From NCBI GenBank assembly GCA_023898685.1, contig CP060234.1:2480001-2544000 (forward strand): DNA of 64,000 nucleotides, given 5' to 3'. Positions 26,069-35,317 of the stretch are shown in pieces. Position 1 is the first letter of the stretch; every line of letters begins with the position of its first letter. The translations under genes and the position numbers were made by a program. This stretch comes from Phycisphaeraceae bacterium (GTDB taxonomy: Bacteria; Planctomycetota; Phycisphaerae; Phycisphaerales; UBA1924). The notes under the pieces were generated by a model. That model was given only the letters and a program-made list of their open reading frames with translations. It had not been told where the DNA came from and searched no databases.

Positions 26069-28790
26069 ATCGACCAGGCCGGTCCGGATTGCGGCCGCGT
26101 TCCTGCTGCCGGCGTTCCTGCTGACCGCGGGCGCACGGGCGCAGCCCGAGCCGCCCGAATCGGCGCCCGACACGTCGCCCGAATCCCGGGCCGACGCGAT
26201 CGCCGACGACTCGCCCGACGGTCTGCTCGAGTCCTACCTCCGCACGCGAGGGCTCGACGAGTTGCTCGCCGAGCACCTGCGGGGCCGACTCGAACGAACC
26301 TCGGGCGAGCAGCGGGTCGGGGTCGCCCAGAGGCTGGGCGCGGTCTACGCGAGGATGCTCTCCAAGGCCGACACCGAGTCGGCGAGGCAGGACCTGGTCC
26401 GTGTGAGCGGCGACCTGCTCGAGCAGGTGCCCGCCGCCGACACGTTCGACCTCCGCATCGCGCTGACCAAGGCCCGCTACCTGACGGCCGAGCAGACCGC
26501 CGAGCGGGCGAGGCTCGAGCTCGCCGACGCCGAGTCGGTGCGCGAGTCCATCGACGCCTTCAGGTCGATCTCCGCCGGGCTGGTGCTGATGGGCCAGCGG
26601 GCCGACCGCCGCGTCGACGCGCTCGAGCGGCGCGAGCGTGCCGGCGGCGTGAATGACCTCTATCAGTTGCGTGCCGACCTCGCCGAAGCACGCCGACAGC
26701 GATCGCTCGCGAAGTACTACGCGGGCTGGTCGCTCTACTACGAGGGCTTCCTGACCAAGACACCTGGTCGCGCGGGCGATGCGCTCAAGGAGTTCGGCTA
26801 CCTGCTCGGCGCCGAGGGCGCCGACCCCGCGCTCGACAAGCTTCCCCGCTCGCTGCTCCGCTACGAACACGTCGCGAGGGCGGCGATGGGCGTCGCGCTG
26901 TGCCACTCGCTGCGAGGCGACGACGTCTCGGCCGTGATGTGGCTGGGTGAGCTCGAAAAGGACGACGAGGTGAACCCCGCCGTGGTCGCCCAGCTCTTTG
27001 CTCGCAAGGTGACCATCCTCACCGCGGCGAAGCGGTGGGACACGCTCACGCGCGCCGTCGAGAAGGAACGCGGCGCGGGTCTCGACGAGAAGGCCGCCAC
27101 GCCCCTGAAAGTCAATGAGGCCCGCCTGCTGGCGGTGTCGGTGCTCGCCGCGATGCGCGCCCCCGACGCCGATGAACGCCGACGCGAGGCCGCCGAGCCC
27201 CTGGTGCGGGCGGCCTTGGGCGACCTGCTCGCCGAGGGCGCGAGCGCCCAGGTGCTCGACCTCGTCGAGAGGTACGGCACGCTGCCGCTGGGCGATGAGG
27301 GGTTCATCGGGCGCTACGTCCGGGGGCTGCGGGCCTACCGCGCCGCCCGAGAGCAGCACGAAAAGTCGGACCAGGACCCGGCCCTGCCGACGCGCGACCC
27401 CACGCTCGTCGCCGCCTATGTCGACGCGGCCGACCTGCTCACCCACGCCTTTGAGAGCCAGGACGCCGCGTCGTTCGACGCCGAGCGAGCCGCGGCCGGC
27501 ATGATGCTCGGGATGGCGCTCTACTACAAGGACAACCCCGCCACCGCGGCCGCCCGGTTCGAGCAGGTCGCCGGGATGTCCGAGCCGGGCACGCGGCACG
27601 CCGAGGCGCTGTGGATGGCGATCGTCGCCTACGACCGCGCGATCGAGCAGGGTCGAAACGAACTCGAATCGAAGCTGCACTCCGCCGCGGTGGTCTACGT
27701 GCGGACCTACCCCGAGGACGAGCGGTCGGCCCGTCTGCTGCTCCGCTTCGCCGATTCGGGCCTGTTCGACCGCGAGACCTCGCTCGCCGTGCTGCTGGGC
27801 GTGCCGCGCGGGTCGACGCTCTACCTGCCCGCCCGGGCCCACGCGGCCGACGTGCTCTACCGCGTCTACTCCGGCGCCCCCGAGCCGATGCGCAGCGAAC
27901 TCGCCGGACGGTTCATCCCCGTCGCCTTTGATCTGATCGAACCGGTTCTCGACCGTGCGCGGGACGCGAGCCCGAACCCTGATGCGAAGGGCGTGGAGGC
28001 CGCGGTGCTGCGAATCCGCCAGGTGCTTGATGCGGCGCTCACGCCCCTCGTGACCGACCAGGCGTCCGCTAGGCGGGCCTTCGGCGTGCTCCACGAAATG
28101 CGGACGAGGATCGGCGACGATGTCGGATCCGGTCTCGAGGGCGAACTGGCCTACCGCCGGCTCCAGCTCGCGATCGCCGATGCGGATGACGATGCCCAGC
28201 TCTCCGCCCATGGCGAGCTCGAGGCCGTAGGCGGGCCCTTCCTCGCCGCGGCCGACCGGTTCATCTTCTCGCGCGCCCTGGAACGCTGGCGCCGCACCGG
28301 CAAGGACGACGACGCCGAGCGCGTCGTCGAGATCGGCACGCGACTGATCGGCGACGACGCGATCGACCGCGAGTTGCTCTCCTCGGCCGACGCGACCGCC
28401 CGGGCCGCGACGGCGCTCTGGGATTCGCGGCACGACAAGGGGATGCTCGCGATCGCGATCGATCTCGACAAGAGAATGCGCGATCAGCACGTGCCGACCG
28501 CGGCCCTGCTGCGCCGCCTCGCGACCAACGCCGAGGCCTCAGGCGACCTCCAGTTCGCGTTCGAGGTCTGGACGCAGCTCTCATCGTCGATCCCCGAGGG
28601 CGGAGCCGACTGGTTCGAGGCCCGCTATGGCGCGATCAGCGCGCTGTCCCAGCTCCGCCCCGCCGAGGCACGCGAGGCGATGAGCCAGCACAAGGTGCTC
28701 TACCCACAGCTGGGACCGAAGCCCTGGGACAAGAAGTACGCAGAGCTCGACCGAAAGCTCGAGCAATCCGCGGGGGGGCACGGGCCGTGA
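26046..28790 (+). CDS. Large secreted helical (TPR-like) protein
   Basis: A 914-residue protein with a Sec signal peptide (Arg-rich start, then IAAAFLLPAFLLTAGARAQ). The rest is predicted helix with Ala/Leu/Arg-spaced patterns like tetratricopeptide or Sel1 solenoids, although no single consensus repeat is clear (for example LWMAIVAYDRAIEQGRNELE, ARLLLRFADSGLF). It is presumably a periplasmic scaffold working with the vWA protein. GAGGAG lies close before the ATG at 26046, inside the end of exbD. Confidence 0.7.
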   Translation: MSRRPSPRSTRPVRIAAAFLLPAFLLTAGARAQPEPPESAPDTSPESRADAIADDSPDGLLESYLRTRGLDELLAEHLRGRLERTSGEQRVGVAQRLGAVYARMLSKADTESARQDLVRVSGDLLEQVPAADTFDLRIALTKARYLTAEQTAERARLELADAESVRESIDAFRSISAGLVLMGQRADRRVDALERRERAGGVNDLYQLRADLAEARRQRSLAKYYAGWSLYYEGFLTKTPGRAGDALKEFGYLLGAEGADPALDKLPRSLLRYEHVARAAMGVALCHSLRGDDVSAVMWLGELEKDDEVNPAVVAQLFARKVTILTAAKRWDTLTRAVEKERGAGLDEKAATPLKVNEARLLAVSVLAAMRAPDADERRREAAEPLVRAALGDLLAEGASAQVLDLVERYGTLPLGDEGFIGRYVRGLRAYRAAREQHEKSDQDPALPTRDPTLVAAYVDAADLLTHAFESQDAASFDAERAAAGMMLGMALYYKDNPATAAARFEQVAGMSEPGTRHAEALWMAIVAYDRAIEQGRNELESKLHSAAVVYVRTYPEDERSARLLLRFADSGLFDRETSLAVLLGVPRGSTLYLPARAHAADVLYRVYSGAPEPMRSELAGRFIPVAFDLIEPVLDRARDASPNPDAKGVEAAVLRIRQVLDAALTPLVTDQASARRAFGVLHEMRTRIGDDVGSGLEGELAYRRLQLAIADADDDAQLSAHGELEAVGGPFLAAADRFIFSRALERWRRTGKDDDAERVVEIGTRLIGDDAIDRELLSSADATARAATALWDSRHDKGMLAIAIDLDKRMRDQHVPTAALLRRLATNAEASGDLQFAFEVWTQLSSSIPEGGADWFEARYGAISALSQLRPAEAREAMSQHKVLYPQLGPKPWDKKYAELDRKLEQSAGGHGP

Positions 28791-31633
28791 CGCGCAGGCC
28801 GGGTGACATCACGGGCAATGGAAGGCCCTCGATCCCCGCGGCCGATCCGGTCGTGCGATTCCTGGGCCCCGCGGCGACCCGCAACGGACCGTTCGGCGTG
28901 CTGGGTCTTCCGGTGGATTCGATCGACGAAGCGGGCGTGCTCGCCGCCGTTCACGACGCGATGGCGCGGATCGACGCGCACCCCGAGTCGAGCACCCCCG
29001 CGGCCGACGAGGCGAGGCTCGCGGTGCACGCCGCCGCGGCCAACCTGCTCGACGGGGCGGTGCAGCGCGAACTGCTGGCCAGACTCGGGGGCTCGGCATC
29101 GGTCCGGTCGGCGGGCCCGCGTCCGGCACACCCCTCGCCGCGGGTCCACGCCGGCTCGGTTCTCGAGGCCGACCTGCTGCGCTGCATCGCGATCTCGGGC
29201 GGATGGAACGAGCAGGCGATGCAGCACTTCATGAAGCTCGCCCACCTGAAGGGCCACCCGACGCCCCAGGCGATGGCCGCGATCCGCTCGCTCTGGCGGG
29301 GTGCAGGGGCGCTCCCGATCTCCGCGGCCGCGCCGCCGCCGCCCGTCGCGTCGCCGCCGAGAGCACCGGAACAGACCGCGAGCGCGCCCGCATCGCCACA
29401 GCCTGCTCCCGCCGTCACGGTGCCCGAGGACGAATTACCGGGCCTGCCTCCTGTCGTGGCCGTCCTGCTGACGATCGTGGTCTTCGCAATCCTCGCGGCA
29501 GGGGCCTGGTTCGTGATCGACGGGCTGCGTGTCCCCGTTCCCCCGCCTGCTGAACAGCACGCCGCGGCACCGGCACCGGGGAACCATGTGGGCCATCCGT
29601 CGCCCCCGCCGGGAGACCAGGCACCTGTCGCCAACACCACCGAGAGAGCTCTCGACAACGCCCCCGCGATCATCCACGAGCTCGAAGTCGCGGTCGACGG
29701 GCTGAGCGTCGATCCCGATGCCGCGCTGACGACCTTCGAGCCAGCCGTCGCCGCGCTCGCCAACCGCTGGGGAGAGTGCTCGCCGATCGACCGCCTCGCC
29801 GCGCACGACCAGATCGTCGGGTTCATCTACCGCGTCTCGGGCCGCCGCTCGCTGGCCGACCGCGCGATGAATGCGATCGAGGCCGGCGCCGATGGTGTGA
29901 TCAAGGGCACGCTCGACGATCCTGGCGACATCTGGCGCGGCGCCTGGTCGATGGGCATGCTCGCCCGGCTGCGCCGCGAGCAGAACCTACCCGGCACGAT
30001 CATCCGCCGCATCGATGGTGTCCTGCTCCGCGCCCCGGGTGGTCTCTCTCCCAACGCCTCAACCTTCAGCGCCGGGGCCGTCGCGGCCTTGCGGTCGATC
30101 GCCCGCTCGCTCGCCGAGCCGCCCGTCTCGTCGACCGACGGCGTGCTCTGGGAGACCTGGCCCAACGCCGTTCGCGCCGCCGCCGCGGGCGACGACGCGA
30201 TGGCCGATTCGCTGATGCTCGACGCGCTCGAAACCGTGCTCCACCGTCGCGGCCCCGGCGGCGTGGTGCTCGACGAGGCCGCCGGGGGACTGGTCGCCTC
30301 GCTCAACTGGCGGGCCGGCGGGGCGGCGCGCGTCTGGTTGCTCCGTGCGTTCGACGACCGCACGCTCACGGCCAACGATCTGCACGCCGTCACGCTCGCC
30401 CTCGCGACGCGCAGCAAGGCCGAGGGCGTCGACCTGTCGCTCGTGCTGCAAAGCGGGGCGAGCGAATTCGCCCGACGCCGGCTCCGCGACAAGTACCGCG
30501 CAATCTGGGGCGTCGCGCCCGGGGGCGGGCAGGACGCCGCCGTCGCCGCGTTCGCCGCCGCCGCTCGCGAGGCCCTGCTCCACGAGCCCAACGAAAACGG
30601 ACGCGACGAGGACGCGGTGCTCGCGTCGGTCTGCCGGCTGGCCAGGCTCAACACGGCGGGCGAACTCGCGTGGCGGGCCGACGTGCAGGCCGCCTCCGAC
30701 CTGCTCGGTTCGCTCGACGACCCGATCGACGCGGTGCTCGAGGCGGAGGCGACGCCCGATGTCTCATCACTCTTCGAGACCAAGTCGGGCACCTGGGCCG
30801 AGACCTACCTCGGTGCGGGCTCGCACATCCCCCGCCGGCTCGAATTGCTCGACAAGCTCGCGACCCGCTCCGACCAGCTCGGTCCCATGGAGGCCGAGGT
30901 GCTGGTGACCGAGGCGATGCGGGGCTCGCCCCAACGCGTGCGAGACGCCGCCGCGTCGATCGTCGAATCGTTCGCGGCCCAACCCACCGTGGTCAACGCG
31001 GTGCTCGAGGCGCTGCCGGTGTCGCCACGCACCGAGCGCAACGCCACGTTGATCGAGCTGGTCGCGGGCGCGTCTCTGCCCCGCTTCGACGCCGACGACT
31101 GGCCGCTCGAAGCCCGCCGAGCCGTCGTCGAGCGCCTGCTCGAACTCGTCGCGGGCCACGCGGTCTGGGCCCGGCTCGACGCGCTCTCGGGCCTGCTCGA
31201 AGAGGCCTACGACATCCAGCTCCACGGCCTTCCGGGCGGGTCATCGGCGGGGTCGTTCGGTGTTGGCTCGCTGCCCCCGGCGAGTGTGTCGGCCCGCCAG
31301 CTCGCCCAGGAGTGGGCCGCCCTCGCCGCACGCCGTCCCCCCGCGGGCCTCGAGGGATACACCGCCGACGAGATCGAGAGCCGCCGCGCCGCCCGGCTCG
31401 CGATGGCCGATGGGCTCGTGCAGTCCTTCCACGCCGAGCAGCTCGCGCTCGCCGAGGATATGGCCCTCGTCATCGCCGCCGAGCAGCCGGGGTCGGCCCA
31501 GCAGGTCGCCCAGATGCTCGCCGATCTCCAGATCCACCGCGACCGCGCGCGCGACGTGCTAATCCAGATCGAATACACCGAGCGGCTGATGCTGTCGCTC
31601 CGACTGCTGCGTTTCGGGGAGGACCAGGGATGA
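28787..31633 (+). CDS. Large single-TM protein of the vWA-Exb operon
   Basis: A 948-residue protein starting with GTG in a GTGA overlap with the preceding stop. Residues 1-200 are cytoplasmic and contain a stretch (FGVLGLPVDSIDEAGVLAAV) that loosely resembles a J-domain start but lacks HPD. A Pro/Ala linker leads to one membrane helix (VVAVLLTIVVFAILAAGAWF, about 220-242). About 700 residues outside are helical and unrecognised. The layout (cytoplasmic head, one helix, long periplasmic arm) could bridge the channel and the periplasmic scaffold. Function is unknown. Confidence 0.65.
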   Translation: MTRRPGDITGNGRPSIPAADPVVRFLGPAATRNGPFGVLGLPVDSIDEAGVLAAVHDAMARIDAHPESSTPAADEARLAVHAAAANLLDGAVQRELLARLGGSASVRSAGPRPAHPSPRVHAGSVLEADLLRCIAISGGWNEQAMQHFMKLAHLKGHPTPQAMAAIRSLWRGAGALPISAAAPPPPVASPPRAPEQTASAPASPQPAPAVTVPEDELPGLPPVVAVLLTIVVFAILAAGAWFVIDGLRVPVPPPAEQHAAAPAPGNHVGHPSPPPGDQAPVANTTERALDNAPAIIHELEVAVDGLSVDPDAALTTFEPAVAALANRWGECSPIDRLAAHDQIVGFIYRVSGRRSLADRAMNAIEAGADGVIKGTLDDPGDIWRGAWSMGMLARLRREQNLPGTIIRRIDGVLLRAPGGLSPNASTFSAGAVAALRSIARSLAEPPVSSTDGVLWETWPNAVRAAAAGDDAMADSLMLDALETVLHRRGPGGVVLDEAAGGLVASLNWRAGGAARVWLLRAFDDRTLTANDLHAVTLALATRSKAEGVDLSLVLQSGASEFARRRLRDKYRAIWGVAPGGGQDAAVAAFAAAAREALLHEPNENGRDEDAVLASVCRLARLNTAGELAWRADVQAASDLLGSLDDPIDAVLEAEATPDVSSLFETKSGTWAETYLGAGSHIPRRLELLDKLATRSDQLGPMEAEVLVTEAMRGSPQRVRDAAASIVESFAAQPTVVNAVLEALPVSPRTERNATLIELVAGASLPRFDADDWPLEARRAVVERLLELVAGHAVWARLDALSGLLEEAYDIQLHGLPGGSSAGSFGVGSLPPASVSARQLAQEWAALAARRPPAGLEGYTADEIESRRAARLAMADGLVQSFHAEQLALAEDMALVIAAEQPGSAQQVAQMLADLQIHRDRARDVLIQIEYTERLMLSLRLLRFGEDQG

Positions 31634-32538
31634 CCCACCTCCCACGCCTCGCCATCGTGTTGCTGCTTCTGGTCGTGCCGGCACTCGCCGCGGCACAGAG
31701 CAAGACACCGGGCGCCGCCGACACGCCGCTCGCCGCCCAACCCGAGTTCGCGCTGCGCCTCGCCGCCCTCTCACCGGACGACCCCGCGGCCTACCTCCGC
31801 CTGGGCGAGGAGGTCCTCGCGCTCGGCAAAGCCGACGAGGACGCGGCGCTCGCCCGTCGCCTCTTCGGTCTCGCCTATGAGCTCGCCCGCCGCGACGCCG
31901 ACAAGCCGGGCGTGCAGGCCAGCGCCTGCATCGCGCTCGCCGACACCGCTCGCTTCGAGCGCGACCGCCGCTGGCTCTGGTCCATCGCACGCCTCATCGA
32001 CCCGCGCTACAGCGAGCCAGACTGGAGCCGCACCGTCGAGCGCGACGTCAGCCCCGAGTCGGCCTTCTACGCCGCGACGACACTGGGCCTGCTCCGCTCG
32101 GGCGAGGGCGTCCGCGCCCGCGAGCTGCTCCGCGACCCCGGCGTGCGCAGCGTGTTCACCTGGTACAGCGGCTTGCTCACCGGCACGGGCCCGGGCGACG
32201 TGCTCACCATGCTCGACCGCGAGGCCCAGCGTTGGCCCTGCCCCGAGTGCCACAACGAGCGGATCGTCCACCAGATGAAAGACGGCCAGGCGGTCACGGT
32301 GCGCTGCTTCACCTGCCGGGGAAACCCGGGGTGGCCGCTCAGCGAGGCCGGCTTCCTCGCGACGCTCCGCTTCGAGTCGCGCGTCCTCGCGGGTGTCCAG
32401 CGATCGTGGGGGGCCCAGCTCGCCGCCGATCTGGGCGAGCCGCTCCGCGACCCCGACCCCGCGGCGGTCGTCCGCTCGATCGGCGTGGACGCGACCAAGT
32501 GCGTCTACAGCGACGGGCACTGGACGACACCCGAGTGA
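31630..32538 (+). CDS. Secreted zinc-ribbon protein ending the operon
   Basis: A 302-residue protein with a signal peptide (LPRLAIVLLLLVVPALAAAQ). It has a helical repeat-like middle (LRLGEEVLALGKADEDAALA) and a zinc-ribbon-like pair of motifs, CPECH and CFTC, 20 residues apart near residue 210. Two CxxC pairs in an exported protein may bind a metal or be oxidised. The start overlaps the previous stop (ATGA). It is the last of eight overlapping genes; a palindromic repeat follows. Confidence 0.65.
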   Translation: MTHLPRLAIVLLLLVVPALAAAQSKTPGAADTPLAAQPEFALRLAALSPDDPAAYLRLGEEVLALGKADEDAALARRLFGLAYELARRDADKPGVQASACIALADTARFERDRRWLWSIARLIDPRYSEPDWSRTVERDVSPESAFYAATTLGLLRSGEGVRARELLRDPGVRSVFTWYSGLLTGTGPGDVLTMLDREAQRWPCPECHNERIVHQMKDGQAVTVRCFTCRGNPGWPLSEAGFLATLRFESRVLAGVQRSWGAQLAADLGEPLRDPDPAAVVRSIGVDATKCVYSDGHWTTPE

Positions 32539-32586
32539 GCGCTTCGAGATCACCGCACGCCGCTCACGCGCCGAGTGCGCGACAAA

Positions 32587-32676
32587 AGGAGCCCCGAGCG
32601 CCAGCGACGGGCCGAAGCACAACAACGGAGGGACGCTCTGCAGCGATCGGCCCGTCGCTCACGCTCCGGGCTCCTT
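32587..32676. repeat. Palindromic repeat (family C, copy 2)
   Basis: AGGAGCCCCGAGCGCCAGCG (from 32587, arm to 32614) faces the inverted arm CGGCCCGTCGCTCACGCTCC (from 32648, to 32676). The stem lies 49 bp after the last gene of the Exb operon and may stabilise or end its transcript. Confidence 0.75.
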
Positions 32677-32750
32677 CCCAGGAGCATCGATGACGCACGA
32701 TCGAACGACGCGCTAAACTGCCTCTCCGCAACCCCAAGCCCGAGGACAAC

Positions 32751-33158
32751 ATGAGCGAGACCGAGACGAGCAACCCGGAGCAGACCCCCGAGCAGGCCTC
32801 TTTCTTCAAGCCCCAGATCAGCTTCGACGAGTTCGCGAAGGTCGATCTCCGCGTGGCCGTGGTCACCCACGCCGAGGCTCATCCCAACGCCGATCGACTC
32901 ATCAAGCTCCAGCTCGACGATGGCTCGGGCGAACCCCGCCAGATCTGCGCCGGCGTCCGCGCCTACTACCAGCCCGAGGACCTCGTCGGCAAGCGGATCA
33001 TCATCGTCGCCAACCTCGCCCCGCGCAAGATCCGGGGCGAGGAGTCCCGCGGCATGTTGCTCGCCGCGAGCGATGCTCCCAAGGACGGCGACGCCGATCG
33101 CAACGTCGTGCTCCTCACCTCCGTGAGCGAGATCGCACCCGGCTCGACCGTCTCCTGA
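32751..33158 (+). CDS. tRNA-binding domain protein (MetRS beta-subunit-like)
   Basis: A 135-residue stand-alone EMAP/OB-fold tRNA-binding domain, like the C-terminal dimerisation and tRNA-binding domain of methionyl-tRNA synthetase. Signatures are FAKVDLRVAVVTHAEAHPNA, LKLQLDDG-type strands, QICAGVRAYY and LAPRKIRGEESRGMLLA. It probably supplies tRNA affinity in trans to a MetRS encoded elsewhere; no metG catalytic gene is in the window. TAAACT near 32713 may be its -10. Confidence 0.88.
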   Translation: MSETETSNPEQTPEQASFFKPQISFDEFAKVDLRVAVVTHAEAHPNADRLIKLQLDDGSGEPRQICAGVRAYYQPEDLVGKRIIIVANLAPRKIRGEESRGMLLAASDAPKDGDADRNVVLLTSVSEIAPGSTVS

Positions 33159-33161
33159 CCG

Positions 33162-34118
33162 TCAGTCGTGGTCGCGATCTCGACCACGGTCGCGTCCCCG
33201 CGGCCCGCGCCCGAACCCCGCGTCATCATCACCGAGCGTGCGGTCAAGCACGCGTGAGAGGTGATCGTCAATCACCTTGTCGCGGTCGCCCGCCCTCACC
33301 TCCAGTTCGGCCCGGGCCGATTCGAGGTCGGCCTGCATCCGATCCAGCCGGTGCGCCTCGAGCTTCTGCCGCAGATCGAATTGCCGCCCCAGCAGGTCAC
33401 GCAATTCCTGCTTGGCGCGATCGACCTCGGCCTCCGCGCCCCCCGACCGGATCAGCTGATGCAGCGTCCGCGATTTCCCCAGGATCGCCATCCCCGTGCG
33501 CATCTCGTCGATGCGCAGTTCGACGAACCCCGGGTCGTCCTTCTCCGCCCGGATGATGTCGGCCAGCCGGGGCGTCATACGCTGGACCATCCGGTCGCCG
33601 CGGCCCGGCTCGACGCCGTCGGCCTCCGCGATCCGCGAGGCCAGTTCGGGAAGATGGGCCTGGATGAACGCACGCACCTGCTCGACCGGGATCTCCGGCG
33701 CGTCGGCCGGGGGCCTCCCATCGGGTCCCATCCCCACGCCCGGCGCCTCACGCAGCAGGCCCCACAGCCCGCCGGGATCACCGTCCGGGCCGAGTCCGGG
33801 GCCGGGGCTGCCGGGGCCACCGGGGCCCTCGCCCGCGCGCCGCTGCATCAGGCGCATCCCGATCGGGCCCAGCGCCTCCTCGGGCGCCTCGCCCGCGTCG
33901 ATCCGCGCGATGATGCCGGCCAGCCGGTCGCGCAGCTCATCGAGCTGCACCAAGCGATCGTGTAGGCGCCCGACGATCTGCTCGGGTGGGGGCCGGTCGG
34001 TCACGCGATCCGCGGGCCGATCGGTCGCGGGTCGACCCCGATCAGCCGGCGGGCCCTGCGAGAACGCGGGCGACGCGAACGCGGCCGCGGCGAGCGCGAT
34101 CAGAACGGTGCGTTTCAT
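33162..34118 (-). CDS. Secreted helical, charged protein of a sigma-factor operon
   Basis: A 318-residue protein with a signal peptide (KRTVLIALAAAAFASPAFSQ) followed by Pro/Asp/Arg-rich segments. A predicted coiled coil lies in the C-terminal half (AKQELRDLLGRQFDLRQKLE). The tail ends in repeated Arg/Asp (RGRDRGRDRDHD). No family was recognised; the layout loosely recalls periplasmic Spy/CpxP-like sensors. It is the last gene of a three-gene unit with an ECF sigma factor and a membrane protein; its ATG overlaps the preceding stop. Confidence 0.65.
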   Translation of the reverse strand: MKRTVLIALAAAAFASPAFSQGPPADRGRPATDRPADRVTDRPPPEQIVGRLHDRLVQLDELRDRLAGIIARIDAGEAPEEALGPIGMRLMQRRAGEGPGGPGSPGPGLGPDGDPGGLWGLLREAPGVGMGPDGRPPADAPEIPVEQVRAFIQAHLPELASRIAEADGVEPGRGDRMVQRMTPRLADIIRAEKDDPGFVELRIDEMRTGMAILGKSRTLHQLIRSGGAEAEVDRAKQELRDLLGRQFDLRQKLEAHRLDRMQADLESARAELEVRAGDRDKVIDDHLSRVLDRTLGDDDAGFGRGPRGRDRGRDRDHD

Positions 34119-34573
34119 GAGGCACCCCCTTCGTTTCCAAGCACGTCGAACAGCAGCTCGTCGGCAGTCTGATGGTCGGCAGAATCCGTTGTGTACGAGG
34201 TGTCGATCACCAGGGCCTGGTCCTGCGCGAGCCCGTCGATGAACAGCAGGTCGTCGACGTCGCTCTCGCTCCAGGCGACCGACGTTGTCTTCGGACCCGC
34301 CGCGGGCGGGCTCGAGCGCGCGAGCCACAGCCCGACCACGCCCACCAGCACGCACGCCGCGACCGGCACCGCCCACCACGTCGACATCGGGTGCCGACGC
34401 GTCGGGGGCGTCACGGATCCGACCACGCCGGGGCGGGTGGCCGACGCGATCCTCGACTCGAAGCCCTCGTCGGGCTCGTCGCGTTCCGACAGCGCCAAAG
34501 CGTCGAGCCCTTCGACCGTTGACCGCAGCTCCGGGTCGTCGTGGTAATCGGGATGGATGTGCTCGGCGTTCAT
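34115..34573 (-). CDS. Probable anti-sigma factor, single-TM
   Basis: A 152-residue protein with an acidic cytoplasmic N-terminus (about 60 residues), one membrane helix (WWAVPVAACVLVGVVGLWLA) and a 70-residue outer part. It has no zinc-binding HxxxCxxC motif. Its place 10 bp after an ECF sigma gene and before a secreted coiled-coil protein suggests that it tethers the sigma factor. The role rests on context and topology only. Confidence 0.55.
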   Translation of the reverse strand: MNAEHIHPDYHDDPELRSTVEGLDALALSERDEPDEGFESRIASATRPGVVGSVTPPTRRHPMSTWWAVPVAACVLVGVVGLWLARSSPPAAGPKTTSVAWSESDVDDLLFIDGLAQDQALVIDTSYTTDSADHQTADELLFDVLGNEGGAS

Positions 34574-34583
34574 CTCACAGCCC

Positions 34584-35186
34584 TCACGAGCGGGACGCTT
34601 CGACGCGTTCCAGCTCCTTCTTGATCTTCTTCAGCGCCCGGTGGTGCCGGGCGAGCACGGTGCCGAGCGGCTCGTCGAGCAACTCGGCGATCTGGTTGAA
34701 CGACATCTGCCCGTGGTGCCGCAACTCGACCACCTCGCGATCGCGATCGTCCAGCCGCCCCAGCGCCTCACGGAGCGGGCCCACCCGGTCCTCCCCGTCC
34801 AACGCCGGTTCCGCCGCGGGCACCGACGCGGCGTGCTGGAAGGGGATCGTGTCCGCGGCGCGCCGCTGCCGACGCCGCCCCTCGTCCCGCACGCGGTTCA
34901 TCGTGATCCGGAAAAGCCAGGGCTCGAACTGCCCCCGCTCCTCGTATCCCGTGTCCCCGCCCCGCAGCCGCTCGGCCAGCGTCGCGAAGACCGACTGTGT
35001 GATCTCCTCGGCCGACTCCGCGTCGCGGAGCCGGCTCTTGGCCATCGCGTAGATTCGTCGCCCGTACAACGACACGATCGACTCCCACGCGGACTCGTCA
35101 CCCGAGGCGGCCTCGGCGACCAGCGCGCCGAGGCGATCGGCCCCGGGAGGGCGTGCCGGGTTGTCCTCGGCGGCGGTCGGCCGCAT
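34584..35186 (-). CDS. ECF-type RNA polymerase sigma factor
   Basis: About 200 residues. Region 2 is AWESIVSLYGRRIYAMAKSR with the core-binding continuation AEEITQSVFATLAERL; region 4 is DDRDREVVELRHHGQMSFNQ, then GTVLARHHRALKKIKKEL. Between them RGQFEPWLFRITMNRVRDEG fits the end of region 2. The start at 35186 has AAAGGG nearby; 35201 is also possible. It is divergent from a second sigma gene (131 bp apart), so the two may share or cross-regulate promoters. Confidence 0.9.
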   Translation of the reverse strand: MRPTAAEDNPARPPGADRLGALVAEAASGDESAWESIVSLYGRRIYAMAKSRLRDAESAEEITQSVFATLAERLRGGDTGYEERGQFEPWLFRITMNRVRDEGRRRQRRAADTIPFQHAASVPAAEPALDGEDRVGPLREALGRLDDRDREVVELRHHGQMSFNQIAELLDEPLGTVLARHHRALKKIKKELERVEASRS

Positions 35187-35305
35187 CCATGCCCTTTCCA
35201 TCCCGGCATCCGGTCCGCACGAGCCCAACGCCCGGAACCGCCCCGGATTGCATTCTGACGGGTTCAATCACGAATACACGCCGATCAATCCGCCCTCGCA
35301 CAACG

Positions 35306-35311
35306 TACACT
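35306..35311 (+). promoter_or_regulatory. -10 element of a probable leaderless promoter (sigma factor)
   Basis: TACACT preceded by CG, 6 nt before the ATG at 35318; no Shine-Dalgarno sequence. Confidence 0.5.
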
Positions 35312-35317
35312 CGCGGA

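Noticed and set aside
26034..28490. An 818-codon open frame antisense to the large TPR-like gene
   Set aside because: Codon pattern follows from the high GC third positions of the real gene; no ribosome binding site, no family, low-complexity Arg/Gly/His composition.
22158..32538. The possibility that the vWA-Exb operon is a standard Tol-Pal system
   Set aside because: TolA, TolB, Pal and YbgF are all missing and a vWA protein and very large exported proteins take their place.
22158..32538. An anti-phage defence reading of the vWA operon
   Set aside because: Some ExbB/D-like (Zorya) systems pair motor proteins with cytoplasmic nuclease or helicase genes, but here the partners are exported proteins and no nuclease or helicase gene is in the operon.
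35240..35285. A tRNA-like T-loop (GGGTTCAATCAC)
   Set aside because: No acceptor stem or anticodon arm can be built around it.
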